Source: Mesostigma viride (taxonomy: Eukaryota > Streptophyta > Mesostigmatophyceae > Mesostigmatales > Mesostigmataceae). Taken from it: DNA of 39,838 nucleotides. Shown here one piece after another: positions 1 to 9,588 of the stretch. The position numbers and the translations under genes were made by a program. Every line of letters begins with the position of its first letter. Position 1 is the stretch's first letter. The notes under the pieces were generated by a model. It was not told where the DNA came from. It was given only the letters and a program-made list of their open reading frames with translations, and did not search any database. The stretch lies in assembly GCA_009746045.1 (NCBI GenBank), contig RPFO01000108.1:1-39838 (forward strand). The letters run 5' to 3'.

Positions 1-779
<779 letters not shown>

Positions 780-829
780 CAAACCCCTTTTACAAACACC
801 ATAATTCTGCCAACGTCACTCTTCTTGGA

Positions 830-1260
830 CCGTGTGATAGTTACGCCCGCCGTCGTTTCTTTCCTTACTGTCAGAGCACATGACCAACATTTGGTTGTGC
901 TAGTTACGCCCGCCGTCGTTTCTTTTGCCTTTTCGATGTCGAAATATATCTCGTGAAAGATGCACCCCCATCAGGTAACTTGTCTTCTTGTAAGCTAAAT
1001 CTTTCCAGAACAGTTACGCCCGCCGTCGTTTCTTTTGCATCTTCGATGTCTAAGTATTTGTCGTGTAAGTTGCATTCTAGTCAGGTCCAGTGTCCCTTGT
1101 GATATCAATGTATCCCATGATAGTTACGCCCGCCGTCGTTTCTTTTTTATTTTCGATGTCGAAGAATGTGTCGTGAGTGTTGTTGCGCGTTCAGGTCCAA
1201 TGTCTTCTTGTGATATCAATGTATCCCGAGATGGTTACGCCCGCCGTCGTTTCTCTTTCC
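830..1260 (+). repeat. Tandem array of the GC motif (five copies, ~110 bp period)
   Basis: The 20-mer GTTACGCCCGCCGTCGTTTC occurs at 840, 903, 1013, 1123 and 1234. The last four copies sit in a tandem unit of about 110 bp that also contains a TTTCGATGTCGAA-like stretch and CAGGTCCA.TGTC. The array lies upstream of the first small ORFs. A truncated copy (GTTACGCCCGCC) recurs at 1508 inside the first ORF. The motif belongs to the same family as the intronic motifs further right (4702, 4819, 4958, 5865, 5978, 7158, 7788 and others). Function is unknown. Confidence 0.85.
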
Positions 1261-1406
1261 GTCTCGTTCGCTTTAAAATATCTCATGAAGATTGTACCAT
1301 CGTCCATTCGCTTTTCTTATAGAATGATAAACGTTCACCTAAAACAAATTACTATATACACCCGTTAAACCCCCCCCCTCGAAATGACTCGTTGGTTGCA
1401 GAACAA

Positions 1407-1523
1407 ATGGATGAAGAACTTCAGAATATTTGCCTCGGAAACACCGATTGCCATAAGAAAGCCGAAACAAACAATACAAATGATTTTGACAACAGTGAAT
1501 TGTATGTGTTACGCCCGCCATGA
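1407..1523 (+). CDS. Small ORF, 38 aa, first half of a local duplication
   Basis: ATG at 1407 gives a 38-residue acidic, Asn-rich peptide (starts MDEELQNICLGN, ends LYVLRPP). Its upstream context (CCCGTTAAACC, C-run, TCGAAATGACTC, TTGCAGAACAAATG) is repeated upstream of the next ORF at 1579, so the two share a duplicated leader and start region. The last codons are contributed by a truncated copy of the GC motif at 1508, which also supplies the stop. It may be a truncated paralogue of the following gene or non-coding. No family is recognised. Confidence 0.35.
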   Translation: MDEELQNICLGNTDCHKKAETNNTNDFDNSELYVLRPP

Positions 1524-1578
1524 ATCTGCACCCGTTAAACCACACCCCCCTCGAAATGACTCCATGGTTGCAGAACAA

Positions 1579-1803
1579 ATGTCAGAAGAAGAACCAAAAA
1601 AATGCTTCGGAAACCACAAGCGCAAAAGGAAAGCCAATGACAACTTAGAGACCCTCTCGGAGGATGTGCCGGAGTTGGTTTCTTCGGATGACGAGTTTGA
1701 ATACTCAAAAACATCAGGGGGACAAGTTCTTGAGAAAGCCTGGAAGGTCTTTATGACGCATGTGTTTGTGGGATGGCTAAAAAAAAACTATTCCGAGGAA
1801 TAG
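1579..1803 (+). CDS. Hypothetical protein, 74 aa, acidic/basic
   Basis: ATG at 1579 follows TTGCAGAACAA, which resembles a 3' splice site placed just before the start. The product has a basic patch near residues 12-20 (HKRKRKAN), then an acidic Ser/Asp/Glu-rich middle and a hydrophobic/aromatic C-terminus (FMTHVFVGWLKKNYSEE). After the stop comes AACTTGTTCATATG then AATAATAAATTAATG, a 3' trailer that recurs after the MYND gene at about 2640. That suggests both belong to one repeated gene family. No known domain is seen. The ORF is short, so coding status is uncertain. Confidence 0.45.
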   Translation: MSEEEPKKCFGNHKRKRKANDNLETLSEDVPELVSSDDEFEYSKTSGGQVLEKAWKVFMTHVFVGWLKKNYSEE

Positions 1804-1870
1804 TAACTTGTTCATATGAAATAATAAATTAATGTTTATGAATTTTTTGTTCGTTTTTTCCCTGAAAAAG

Positions 1871-2621
1871 ATGGAGTCCGAGATCGTGAATGAAGTCTTC
1901 GGGAGCGTCCTTCAAAACGTTTACAAACAAGTTCGCTTTCTGTCGCGTGTCATATTCGAGGAAGTTCGTGTCGCGCAGGAGAGGACAGGCCGCCACTTGG
2001 CCGTTTATTGGCGTTTGATTCGTTCAGCCAAATGGAGAGGGCTATGTACGCCCAGCTAGCTGATATGAACTTCTGTATTCAAGAGGGTTTTTTCAGACCA
2101 CAGATGGATCTAACAGTGCCAATAGACCAAAGGAGGGAGTTCCGCCTTTTGGTGTCGTTCATTACAAAGGGGCCAAAGATAGAGTTGGGGGAAGAGGAAG
2201 GGGCTCAGCTTGGGTGCACCTACGGGCGCGCATTTTACCCGAATGTTACGCATTCTCTGCGCGTGAGGCTGATGAATGTGTAGGGGGAGTACCCCTCAAC
2301 ATGAACTTTTTCTTGCTCTCTGACCCGATCGTGAGGGATGGGGATCGCATGCGTGGTATGCGAAAGTGCTCCAAGGAGGGGTGTGGGTGCGAAACAGGAC
2401 CTCAGAAGTGGTGTAGAGGATGTAGGGATGCCAGATATTGCAGTGAGGAGTGCCAGCGTGCGGACTGGAGTAGGCATAAGGATAGATGCGAACGTCTGAG
2501 GCAAGCGAGGGAGGTGCTGGCAGGGGTGAAGTGGGGGGTTAACATGACGACGATACTGGATGGAACTATGGGGTCTGATGTCGACTTCTCCTTCAACTTG
2601 TACGACGGCTCTGCCTCTTAG
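1871..2621 (+). pseudogene. MYND zinc-finger protein, broken by two frame changes
   Basis: ATG at 1871 follows a pyrimidine-rich stretch ending in AAAAAG. Reading begins in one frame (about 45 aa, MESEIVNEVFG), shifts near 2005 to a second (MERAMYAQLADMNFC, 2034-2270), then near 2270 to a third that runs to the stop at 2619-2621. The C-terminal part, about 2365-2500, is a clear MYND finger. It has paired cysteines (CSKEGCGC, WCRGCRDARYCSEEC) followed by the typical Q-x-x-D-W-x-x-H-x-x-x-C end. MYND fingers bind short proline-containing peptides in partner proteins. No SET domain or other catalytic part is visible. The trailer has AATAAATTAATG at about 2670. Either the gene is dead or the assembly has indels. 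Confidence 0.7.
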
Positions 2622-2683
2622 AAAAACTGGAAATGTAGAGTAATAACTTGTTTATATAATGTTATTTTTAATAAATTAATGTT

Positions 2684-2789
2684 ATGACACTTGAGCTCCC
2701 AAGAAAACCAGCATTTGATTGAAAACAATGAGTAGAGCCCCTGCCAAAGGCATCTCGTCTCCCTCGCATGCAGGAGCAAGAGCCCCCCA
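2684..2789. repeat. Direct repeat A, copy 1
   Basis: About 106 bp starting ATGACACTTGAGCTCCCAAG recur at 3273-3391. This copy lacks 14 bp (GGTTTAAGTAGTCA) present in copy 2. It begins directly after the polyadenylation region of the MYND gene. The two copies bracket a 480-bp stretch with no convincing gene. Probably fragments of one dispersed repeat. Confidence 0.85.
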
Positions 2790-3192
2790 AGGGTGGGATG
2801 GGTGGGAAGAAACAATTACGGGTCACAACCCGCCGACCATGCTTATCAAGCCTACCGTCAAAATGGAAAACGGCAAAACCAGAAATATCCTAACGCTGAC
2901 AATTTAATGATTCAGCCAGCCAGCTCATCTGTCACACGTCTGAGCTGTCAGGCCATGTGTACTCTTCGAATGCAACCCTGAACACACTACCCAACCAAGC
3001 AGCACACCAATCAATTGGTGAGTGCTGGTTACATCAGATTTTATTACAGCTTTTTGACGCAACTTCCGTCAGCATTCAACACATGGCCGGCCGTTCAAAC
3101 AAACGGCGCCTGACTTACAAAAGGCAAAGCTAGTTGCCAGTAGGATTCCCCAGTAAACAACAAGCCGTCCCCATTCGTCTAACAAGCCTTTC

Positions 3193-3272
3193 TGCATGTA
3201 CAGCCACAAGGTTGTGGCGGCCCTTTATTTCCCGCATGCTGTTTAATAAACTATTTTCAGAGAAATCCGATT
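3193..3272. repeat. Direct repeat B, copy 1
   Basis: About 80 bp (TGCATGTACAGCCACAAGG ... AATAAACTATTTTCAGAG) repeated at 4352-4432. It contains TTTAATAAAC, a possible polyadenylation signal. Repeat A copy 2 abuts its right end at 3273. Confidence 0.85.
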
Positions 3273-3391
3273 ATGACACTTGAGCTCCCAAGAAAACCAG
3301 CATTTGATTGAAAACAATGAGTAGAGCCCCTGCCAAAGGCAGGTTTAAGTAGTCATCTCGTCTCCCTCGCATGCAGGAGCAAGAGCCCCCC
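3273..3391. repeat. Direct repeat A, copy 2
   Basis: Second copy of the 2684 repeat with a 14-bp insertion after CCTGCCAAAGGCA. It lies immediately next to repeat B copy 1, so the region is a mosaic of repeat fragments. Confidence 0.85.
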
Positions 3392-4351
3392 GATCCACCC
3401 CAGTCCCTGGCGCCATTACCCTCCTCCCCCGCACTGTCGCCGCTCAGGAAACAAAACTTGATAGGATCACTGTTGCCCCAATAACAGTGAACAAAGAAAA
3501 GGAGAAGACCCCCCCCCTCTTCCGAGCAGCCTCGAGGGTAGCCGCTTCCATAAAAGACCACAAGTGGGGCGTGTCGCAACATCTCCTTCATGGCGACTCA
3601 GCCCGCACAAGGCTATAATAACCCCCTAAGGGGCCCGACAATAAAAGGTTAGCGAATCCGCGGAGCCGCCTCAGCAAAATATTATTCCGGATAAAAACCC
3701 AGAAAATTCGCATTCCGACGCCACCAGGGTTTGAACCGCTACCTTCCGGGTGCTGAGCAGGGAGAGACGACAAGGCCAGGCACTGCCACTGCCAGCCGAG
3801 ACGCCTTTCCGATACTCGGTTCCTTTTGTGGGAATTTTGCAAATATATTTTCTTCCGGAACGCAAGAAATTAGCCGGCCGCGCGTCACCCTTATATCCCT
3901 CGCTGGCCCATAACAAAAAAGGGCCGCGCACCAAGCCGAAGGCAGCGCCATGCAGCGCCCTAGGCGGTGGGCCGCTGACTGACTACCAGCGCAGTCTCAT
4001 GGAATCCAAATTAATCTATTGACCTTCGCACAGTTTCCGCATCAGCTGCGGACTTCTTAGTCGACATGATTGGCTCCGCTGCTGGAATTACCAGCAGCCG
4101 GGGCGGGGCGCCCAGCCCACTTTCTATGACCACCGAGACGCTGCCCAGCAAGGTGCCAACCAGAACCACTTGGCACATTGGTAACGCGAAATTTCCGTTC
4201 CGTTCAAACCGCCCCTACCTGCCGTGAAGTCGCAAAGCCCGCGACTTCATAGCAGGCAAGGACGGGGTCTTTGCCTAATTTTCTTTAGCCCCGCCGCCAT
4301 AGCAGCGAGGCCGCTCATACTGCTTCAGTGAGCACATTCAAGAAACAATTC
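3392..4351. other. Gene-poor interval between repeats
   Basis: No convincing ORF: the candidate ORFs overlap on both strands and lack any recognisable protein features. On the minus strand around 3735-3725 there is a B-box-like GGTTCAAACC, as in tRNAs or tRNA-derived SINEs, but no matching A-box or cloverleaf could be drawn. A strong hairpin lies at 4218-4256. Confidence 0.5.
4218..4256. other. Imperfect inverted repeat (hairpin)
   Basis: CCTGC at 4218 pairs with GCAGG at 4252. Inside it, GAAGTCGC pairs with GCGACTTC around a 7-nt loop, with a 3-nt internal loop between the two stems. That makes 13 base pairs in 39 nt. It is located in a gene-free stretch. Confidence 0.75.
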
Positions 4352-4432
4352 TGCATGTACAGCCACAAGGTTGTGGCGGCCCTTTCTTTCCCGCATGCTG
4401 TTTAATAAACTATTTTCAGAGAAATCCGATTT
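4352..4432. repeat. Direct repeat B, copy 2
   Basis: Near-identical to 3193-3272, with one T/C difference in the CCCTTTATTTCCC stretch (here CCCTTTCTTTCCC). Together with copy 1 it flanks about 1.08 kb, as if an element with terminal direct repeats, or a segmental duplication, lies between. No target duplication was found. Confidence 0.8.
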
Positions 4433-4701
4433 TATTTTATAACATATCATTTTCTTCCTACGCGCAGGAAATGGTGGAGGTTGAGGAGAGTTCGCCAAAA
4501 GGCAAAGGACCGACACAGTTCGACAAAATGGAAGGAGTCTTCCATTGTACATCAAAAAAATAGTTGAGGATTACTGGCTCGCTTCCGATTCGACTCCTCG
4601 TCCGAGTCCGGTCATACCGGACAGTGTGAAAGTCTGGAAGGTTTCAGACATCAATCGCACATTGAATAGATAATGTTTTATCGCCATATTGCTGTCGACA
4701 A

Positions 4702-4978
4702 GTTGCGCCTTGGGGCGTTTCTTTGTGCCAAATTTAAACCTATTAATAAACAAGTACAATTATAATATAATTTCAAATCGTTTTTTGATTTTTATTTTCC
4801 GGGGCCGGTTACTGATGAGTTGCGACCGCCGGCGTTTCTCTGGTGTTGAATGCCCCCCTCTACATACACATTATATTGTCTGGACATTCGTATGTAGTGA
4901 CAATCGTAGTCGATGTGATTGCCATTCGTTTGTACGTAGAAAGTGGTTGTTGAGGAAGTTGCGCCCCAGGGCGTTTCT
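4702..4978 (+). repeat. Three GC-motif copies in the leader/intron of the 5093 gene
   Basis: Copies at 4702 (core GCGCCTTGGGGCG), 4819 (core GCGACCGCCGGCG) and 4958 (core GCGCCCCAGGGCG), each preceded by GTT or AGTT and followed by TTTCT. The centres differ but keep the ability to pair, for example CGCCC with GGGCG. They lie between AATAAA-like signals and the 3' splice-like GGTTTCGCAG just before the ATG at 5093, so they may be intronic or in a 5' untranslated region. Confidence 0.7.
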
Positions 4979-5092
4979 TTGTTGCATTTTCTTCAAATTT
5001 TAGCTCGCATAAATAGATGAAGATGACTTAATAAATGCCAGTTTTTTTTAATAATATAAACTACTCGCGGCCGGTATGTTCTGGTTTCGCAG

Positions 5093-5783
5093 ATGTCCAG
5101 TCTGACGGTCGACATAAGGGGACGTCCATATCAGGACGCTGTTTTCCGGATTTTTGAGAAGGATCCCGAAAGAAGTGCCGGGATAGGAAATGTAAAAAGC
5201 TGTCAATTACCGACATGGGTCTGTGTGGGGAACACATCGTAGCTTTTGGAAAGGACATGATTTCCCGTCATTTGCAACAATACGTTGACAACAATTGTGT
5301 GGGAGGGGCGCAGATGGACGTCCTTCTTGAGGATGGAGTGGACGGAGCCAAAAGGGCTGTAATTCGGCTGTCGGAAATGGATGATGACAAAGAGGACGTG
5401 AACATTCGCCTTAGAGGCACGACGATAACACGGCCGATTGTGTGTTTGGGTCTCGAGGAATGGCGGATGAGAGGCAGGTCTTCCATGATGCCGCGGAGAA
5501 GGTGGTTGAATGGATGATGGGTTGGTCAAATCTTGACGTTCGCATATTCAACCGTCTGACGTCTGATTTCCTTCTTAGGGGAAGTTTCAAGATGGTTGAC
5601 CGTGCAAGGCAGTCCAGGAACCAGGTATCCCTTTCCATGGCCAGTCCGATCGCACGCATGATTGAGGGGGCCCTCTTCCGCGCAACCTTGCCTCGAGATT
5701 TCGAAAATACCGTGAAGGGCTCGACCGAAAATCAGCAGCGATTTCCCATTCGCGAACCACTTATGGGTCGACGGAGGTGGTAA
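5093..5783 (+). pseudogene. Orphan protein gene, frame-broken
   Basis: ATG at 5093 directly follows GGTTTCGCAG, a likely 3' splice site. Reading starts MSSLTVDIRGRPYQDAVF, changes frame near 5200 (then MGLCGEHIVAFGKDM to about 5440) and again near 5445 (then MADERQVFHDAAEKVVEWM to the stop at 5781-5783). Joined, it would be about 225-230 aa, mostly helical and charged, without transmembrane segments or known motifs. Two frame changes in 690 bp suggest decay or indel errors. Two GC-motif copies follow at 5865 and 5978, in the spacer before the next gene. Function unknown. Confidence 0.5.
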
Positions 5784-5864
5784 CGGAATTTTTTTGCATT
5801 TCCTTGCCAAATGATTCTTTATGAGGGACATAGAGTTGTTTGTATAGAGAGTGAATTGACGAAA

Positions 5865-5998
5865 GTTGCGACGGCGGTCGCATCTTTTAGTGCGTCGTTC
5901 TCTTGTTATGAATCTCTGTTCATTCTGAATTATAACGTTGTTTGTACCTTGACATAATGATGCATTTTTTGTATTGAGTTGCGACGTGGGGCGCATCT
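5865..5998 (+). repeat. Two GC-motif copies upstream of the 6047 gene
   Basis: At 5865 the core is TGCGACGGCGGTCGCA, which forms a perfect 6-bp stem with a 4-nt loop. At 5978 it is TGCGACGTGGGGCGCA with a 4-bp stem. Both are followed by TCTT. The 3' splice-like TTGTGTTGCAG at 6036-6046 lies about 50 nt past the second copy and abuts the ATG at 6047. Confidence 0.65.
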
Positions 5999-6046
5999 TC
6001 CTGCTGACTCGTATGTTTTTTCCAATTTTTTTGTTTTGTGTTGCAG

Positions 6047-6716
6047 ATGGAAAAGGGCGGCCCTACATCGCAGGTGGTCGGCGACTCTCCCCCTAGGGGG
6101 GAAGGGTCAGAAGGGCAACCAGTTCAGGCCCAAGGCGCCTCCCACAACAGCCTCCTCACAAGCGTGCAAGGGAGGGCACGCCGCCCCCAATGGTGGAATC
6201 TGGTGTCAGCTTTGCCGCGGTCACTGGGAAGGATGAGTACCACGGTGGTCTTGAGATGGTGGACGATCCGGTTAAGCGGATTCAGATTGAGCGGTTTGAG
6301 CGACTCGCGAATGGCACTCGTGAACAGCAATTCGCGCTGTACCAAGACATCCTTAATGACAAACCTGAAGTCGCCAAGGTGCCTTATACCTCCAAGCGCA
6401 CATTCATGCCTCGTTTCGAAACCCTGCTCCAGCAGGAGCTAAGGTTGCGTCGGTTGGCTCAGAATGCGCCAGAGACAGTAGCCGCCGCGCCCTCCCATGC
6501 CGCGCCTGCCGCAGTAGCCCAAAAGAGGGGGGAGAGTGTGCACGAGTCGGCCGCAGTGCCCTCAACCGCAAGGGATCCCCCCGCGACTTCCAAGCCGGTC
6601 GCGACGGGCGATATGCCCCCGCCGCGGCAGAGGGGAAGGGGGAAGGGGGTCGATGGAGGGGAAGAGATGTTTTCGATATGACGCTGGGCAATTTGGAAGG
6701 TGGCGGGCCGATCTTC
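6047..6716 (+). CDS. Orphan multi-exon gene, exon 1 (frame-broken)
   Basis: ATG at 6047 follows TTGTGTTGCAG. It encodes a Gly/Pro/Gln-rich N-terminus (MEKGGPTSQVVGDSP), then after a frame change near 6140 a helical segment (DDPVKRIQIERFERLANGTR, LYQDILNDKPEVAKVPY) and an Ala/Pro-rich, basic low-complexity tail. A further frame change near 6670 leads to the splice donor TTC/GTAAGT at 6717. The next two exons have lengths divisible by three, so one gene probably continues rightwards. No family is recognised. The low-complexity tail resembles a disordered linker. Confidence 0.5.
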
Positions 6717-6837
6717 GTAAGTCTCCGCCCATTTAATTGATGTCGTGAAATACAATAAGCATTTTTTTGCAATATTCGCCAGACATGTCATTTCCGACAA
6801 CTAAGCGGATTTTTACTTTCCGTTGAAATGTTCGCAG

Positions 6838-6894
6838 GGCCGGCAAGAGGATGTGGGTGCAAGAGAAGCCCGCTCAATGGCGGGAAGCACCCAG
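6838..6894 (+). CDS. Orphan gene, exon 2 (19 codons)
   Basis: A 57-bp exon between a 121-nt intron ending TTCGCAG (6837) and a donor CAG/GTACAT at 6895. It reads in phase 0 as a charged Gly/Arg/Glu segment (GRQEDVGAREARSMAGSTQ). Splice sites on both sides and preserved phase are the only evidence. Confidence 0.5.
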
Positions 6895-7021
6895 GTACAT
6901 GAGTGCGTCAGATTCCTCTCCGGTTTACTTGTATTGAAAAGGTTTGCGTGCGTATATCCTTGTTTATTTTTGTAGTAATTTTTTTCTTGTGAATGGACAA
7001 TCGCGTTTGCTATTTTTACAG

Positions 7022-7102
7022 GGAAGTCCGTTCGAGCAGCAAGAGGGCGGTGACAGGAGGGGAAGTGGATCTTACGGTGGTTCCACTGCAGAGGGGGGAA
7101 GG
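7022..7102 (+). CDS. Orphan gene, exon 3 (27 codons)
   Basis: An 81-bp exon after TATTTTTACAG (7021) and before the donor AGG/GTAAGT at 7103. Phase 0, Gly/Ser-rich (GSPFEQQEGGDRRGSGSYGG). The following intron (7103-7226) holds a GC-motif copy at 7158-7178, 48 nt before its 3' splice site TTCTTGCAG. Confidence 0.5.
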
Positions 7103-7157
7103 GTAAGTTACCGTTGACTTACAAATTGAAAGTTTAGGTTCGTCCTCAATTGACAGA

Positions 7158-7178
7158 GTTACGACGGCCGGCGTTTCT
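7158..7178 (+). repeat. GC motif inside intron 3
   Basis: GTTACGACGGCCGGCGTTTC, with a CGGCCG palindrome at its centre, placed within the GT-AG intron 7103-7226. This is the clearest case of the motif lying inside a spliceosomal intron. Confidence 0.75.
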
Positions 7179-7226
7179 CTACACTTTTCTTACATTAAAA
7201 ATCTTCCGTTGATAATGTTCTTGCAG

Positions 7227-7730
7227 GAAGCCGGTCGTCAGGGTGGGGCAAATCTCCAGGGAGAGGGGGCTATCGCTGTCGGTGAGCCTGTGTCAGAGGG
7301 CGGGTGGAAGCGACGGCGATACTGCGAAAATGACACGCTTTAAGGAGCAAGCGGATGCTTATAAACTGAGGACGTTGGCAAAGCGGGTTGTGGCCGAGGT
7401 GAGAACGGAAACAGCCCCACCTGAGGTACGGAACCAGATGATGACTCTCCATCAAGTCGCTGAGTTGATCGTGAAGAATGCGTGCCGCCCGATGGCGCCA
7501 CACAGCCTGAGGAGATCCCGAGCGCCAAGGCCTTGATAAAGTGGATGCAGGAGAACCTGTTCGAGGGCAAAGCGAAGGAGAGGAAGTGTAAACTGAAGAC
7601 GGTGACGATGGCGGACGCCAAGACTCTGATCAAGATGTTGAAGGAACACGATGCCCGCCGGGACAAGTCTCCGAAGATCGCGAAGGGGTCGAAGAAAGCG
7701 GCTGAAGCAGCAGCGGTTGAGGGGAATGAG
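7227..7730 (+). CDS. Orphan gene, exon 4 (frame-broken)
   Basis: Starts after TTCTTGCAG in phase 0 (EAGRQGGANLQGEG). It needs a frame change near 7320 (then RFKEQADAYKLRTLAKRVVA) and another near 7480 (then IPSAKALIKWMQENLFEGKA, ADAKTLIKMLKEHDARRDKS). It ends at the donor GGGGAATGAG/GTAAGT at 7731. The product is strongly helical, Lys/Ala-rich and coiled-coil-like, with no recognised domain. The exon end and donor are duplicated within the following intron. Confidence 0.5.
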
Positions 7731-8154
7731 GTAAGTCTACCTCTGTTGTGAGGGGGGCTTTGTTCTTGAGGTCCACGTTTCATGTAGGTTGCGACGGCCG
7801 GCGTTTCTCAAGTGTGACACTTACTTCCTTTTGACTTACTTTCCTGATTTTCGCATCGTTGAGGGAAATGAGCCAAGTGTACCTCTGTTGTGAGGGGGCT
7901 TGATCTTGAGGTTTAGGTTTCATCTAGGTTGCGACGGCCGGCGTTTCTCAAGTGTGACATTTACTTCCTTTTTCTATGCTTTCCTGATTTTTTCATCATT
8001 GTTAAGGGGAACGAGGTAAGTGTACCTCTGTTGTGAGGGGGGCTTTGATGTTGAGGTTCAGGTTTCATGTAGGTTGCGACGGCCGGCGTTTCTCAATCGA
8101 CATTTACTTTATTCCTTTTGGTTATGCTTTCCTGATTTTTTCGCATCACTGCAG
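7731..8154 (+). repeat. Intron 4 made of three tandem motif-bearing units
   Basis: Three copies of a ~140-145 bp unit, each starting with the exon end and donor region (GGAATGAGGTAAGTCTACC at 7721; a damaged donor, GAGCCAAGTG, at about 7871; GAACGAGGTAAGTGTACC at 8009) and each carrying a GC-motif copy (7788, 7928, 8073; TTGCGACGGCCGGCGTTTCT). The 3' splice site is CACTGCAG at 8147-8154. Two intact donors (7731 and 8016) allow alternative splicing. Confidence 0.75.
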
Positions 8155-9332
8155 TACGTGCAGGCCGAGAGGGCGACCCACGCGGCCATCCTGTACTCAA
8201 TCAGCCTCGACCAGCACCCGCGCCGCGAGAACATGAAAATAGAGTACGTGGACTGCTGCCGTCGACGAACACCAGAAGGGACTCTCCGAAGCACTTGCGA
8301 CCTACAAGGGGAAGGCGCTGAAGGGAAAGGGGAAAGGAAAGGAGGTGGAGGTTGCGGATGCTCCCGTGTCTCTGCTTGAGAAATGGGAGAAGTCCCCGGT
8401 GTCGCAGGATGATGATGACATCCTGGATGTGAACGATGAGATCGCGAAGGGCAAACGGTTGCGGAAGCAGCTTGCCGTTCAGCCTCGGGACCTCGATGAG
8501 ATGTCCAAAGCCTTGGTGCATCGAAATCGGGTGTGGACAAGGAACCTGTTCGTGGGGCCTCAGAAGCTCCTCGCACGAGACTTGCATCTGTCTAGAGCCG
8601 AGCAGAACGCCACCATTTTTGCAAACTCGGAGTCCGACTACGGCCACGACAAGCTGGTGATTCCTGTGTGGCGGTACTCGTTCCAGTTTTTGGCTGACCG
8701 GTGCCCCAACTTTTCATGACTGGATGAAAAAGGAAGGCACCCAGCGTCAGCTCGCGCAACTCTTCGGGGAGATGGGGGGGACGGACAATGAAGGCTGGCT
8801 ACGCTCGCGCAATGACTGACAAAGAGATTGATATCTACCTGCGAACGAGCTCGGCCAAGGAGATGGCCGAAGCTGCTTCCACCGCGGTTCTGACAGGACC
8901 GGCCGAGCTGGACGATCTTAAGCCCGTGGACGTGAGAAAGGCCGCGCTTTTGGACAGTTTGTGCAAGTCCGCCTGGGAGATGGCTCCACTCGAGAAGAAG
9001 CCACCGTTGCCGCCAGCCATTTGCGGCTTTCTCGTGCTGGACGGGAACCACTTTACCACACTCATCAAATCGGTGAAATTCGAACTGGTCACCGAAATAT
9101 GACGGTGGACCAAAGATCTGTGTGGTACCAGGCAATGCTGAATGGTTTCATGAAGGCGGAAAAGCTCAGGGTCGTTGCGCGGGGAGGGAAGGAGCAGGAG
9201 GTCACGAAGACCGTGGCCGCGGCGAAGCTGGAGGAGTGGGCAACTGATTGGACGAATTTCGGGGGGGTGGACGTGCAGATGCTCAAGGGTGAGACCATCC
9301 TGCCGACCTGGTGGCAGATCCGTGAACAGAAG
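8155..9332 (+). CDS. Orphan gene, exon 5 (large, frame-broken)
   Basis: Begins YVQAERATHAAILYSISLDQ after CACTGCAG. It changes frame near 8260 (then KGKGKGKEVEVADAPVSLLE, LFVGPQKLLARDL, IPVWRYSFQFLADRCPNF), near 8716 and near 9100 (MTVDQRSVWYQAMLNGFMKA, WATDWTNFGGVDVQMLKGE). The donor is AAG/GTAAGCC at 9333. Joined it would be about 390 aa, mainly helical with aromatic-rich patches. There is no family match I can name. Codon-like composition is maintained through all frames, which argues for single-base indels in a once-coding or still-coding exon. Confidence 0.5.
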
Positions 9333-9588
9333 GTAAGCCAGGTTGCGACCGCCGGCGTTTCTATAAGTGGTTTTCTTGTGTTAATTTCAGTATGCCATTA
9401 GTTCGGTCAAGATGCGACCGCCGGCGTTTCTATAAGGGGTTTTCATGTTCCACCTTAGTATGCCATATTTTGGTCAAGATGCGACCGCCGGCGTTTCTGT
9501 CAGTCGTATTCTTGTTCTCAGTTGAGTTGTGCTTATTTGGGAGGACTGTCGATGTGTCTCTGCGCGTTGTTGCCCTACGGGGATGCAG
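9333..9588 (+). repeat. Intron 5 with three tandem motif units (~68 bp)
   Basis: GC-motif copies at 9342, 9411 and 9478 (TGCGACCGCCGGCGTTTCT) in a 67-69 bp tandem unit. Each unit ends in a candidate acceptor: TTAATTTCAG (9390), CACCTTAG (9458) and TTGTTCTCAG (9521). The acceptor that continues the downstream reading frame is GGGGATGCAG at 9588. Duplicated acceptors could give alternative products. Confidence 0.7.

Noticed and set aside
840-1254. CRISPR-like array (five 20-bp repeats, 110-bp spacing)
   Set aside because: The spacers resemble each other, so this is a tandem repeat with a conserved motif.
3700-3790. Possible tRNA or tRNA-derived SINE on the minus strand
   Set aside because: A B-box-like GGTTCAAACC is present but I could not find an A-box at a proper distance or fold a cloverleaf.
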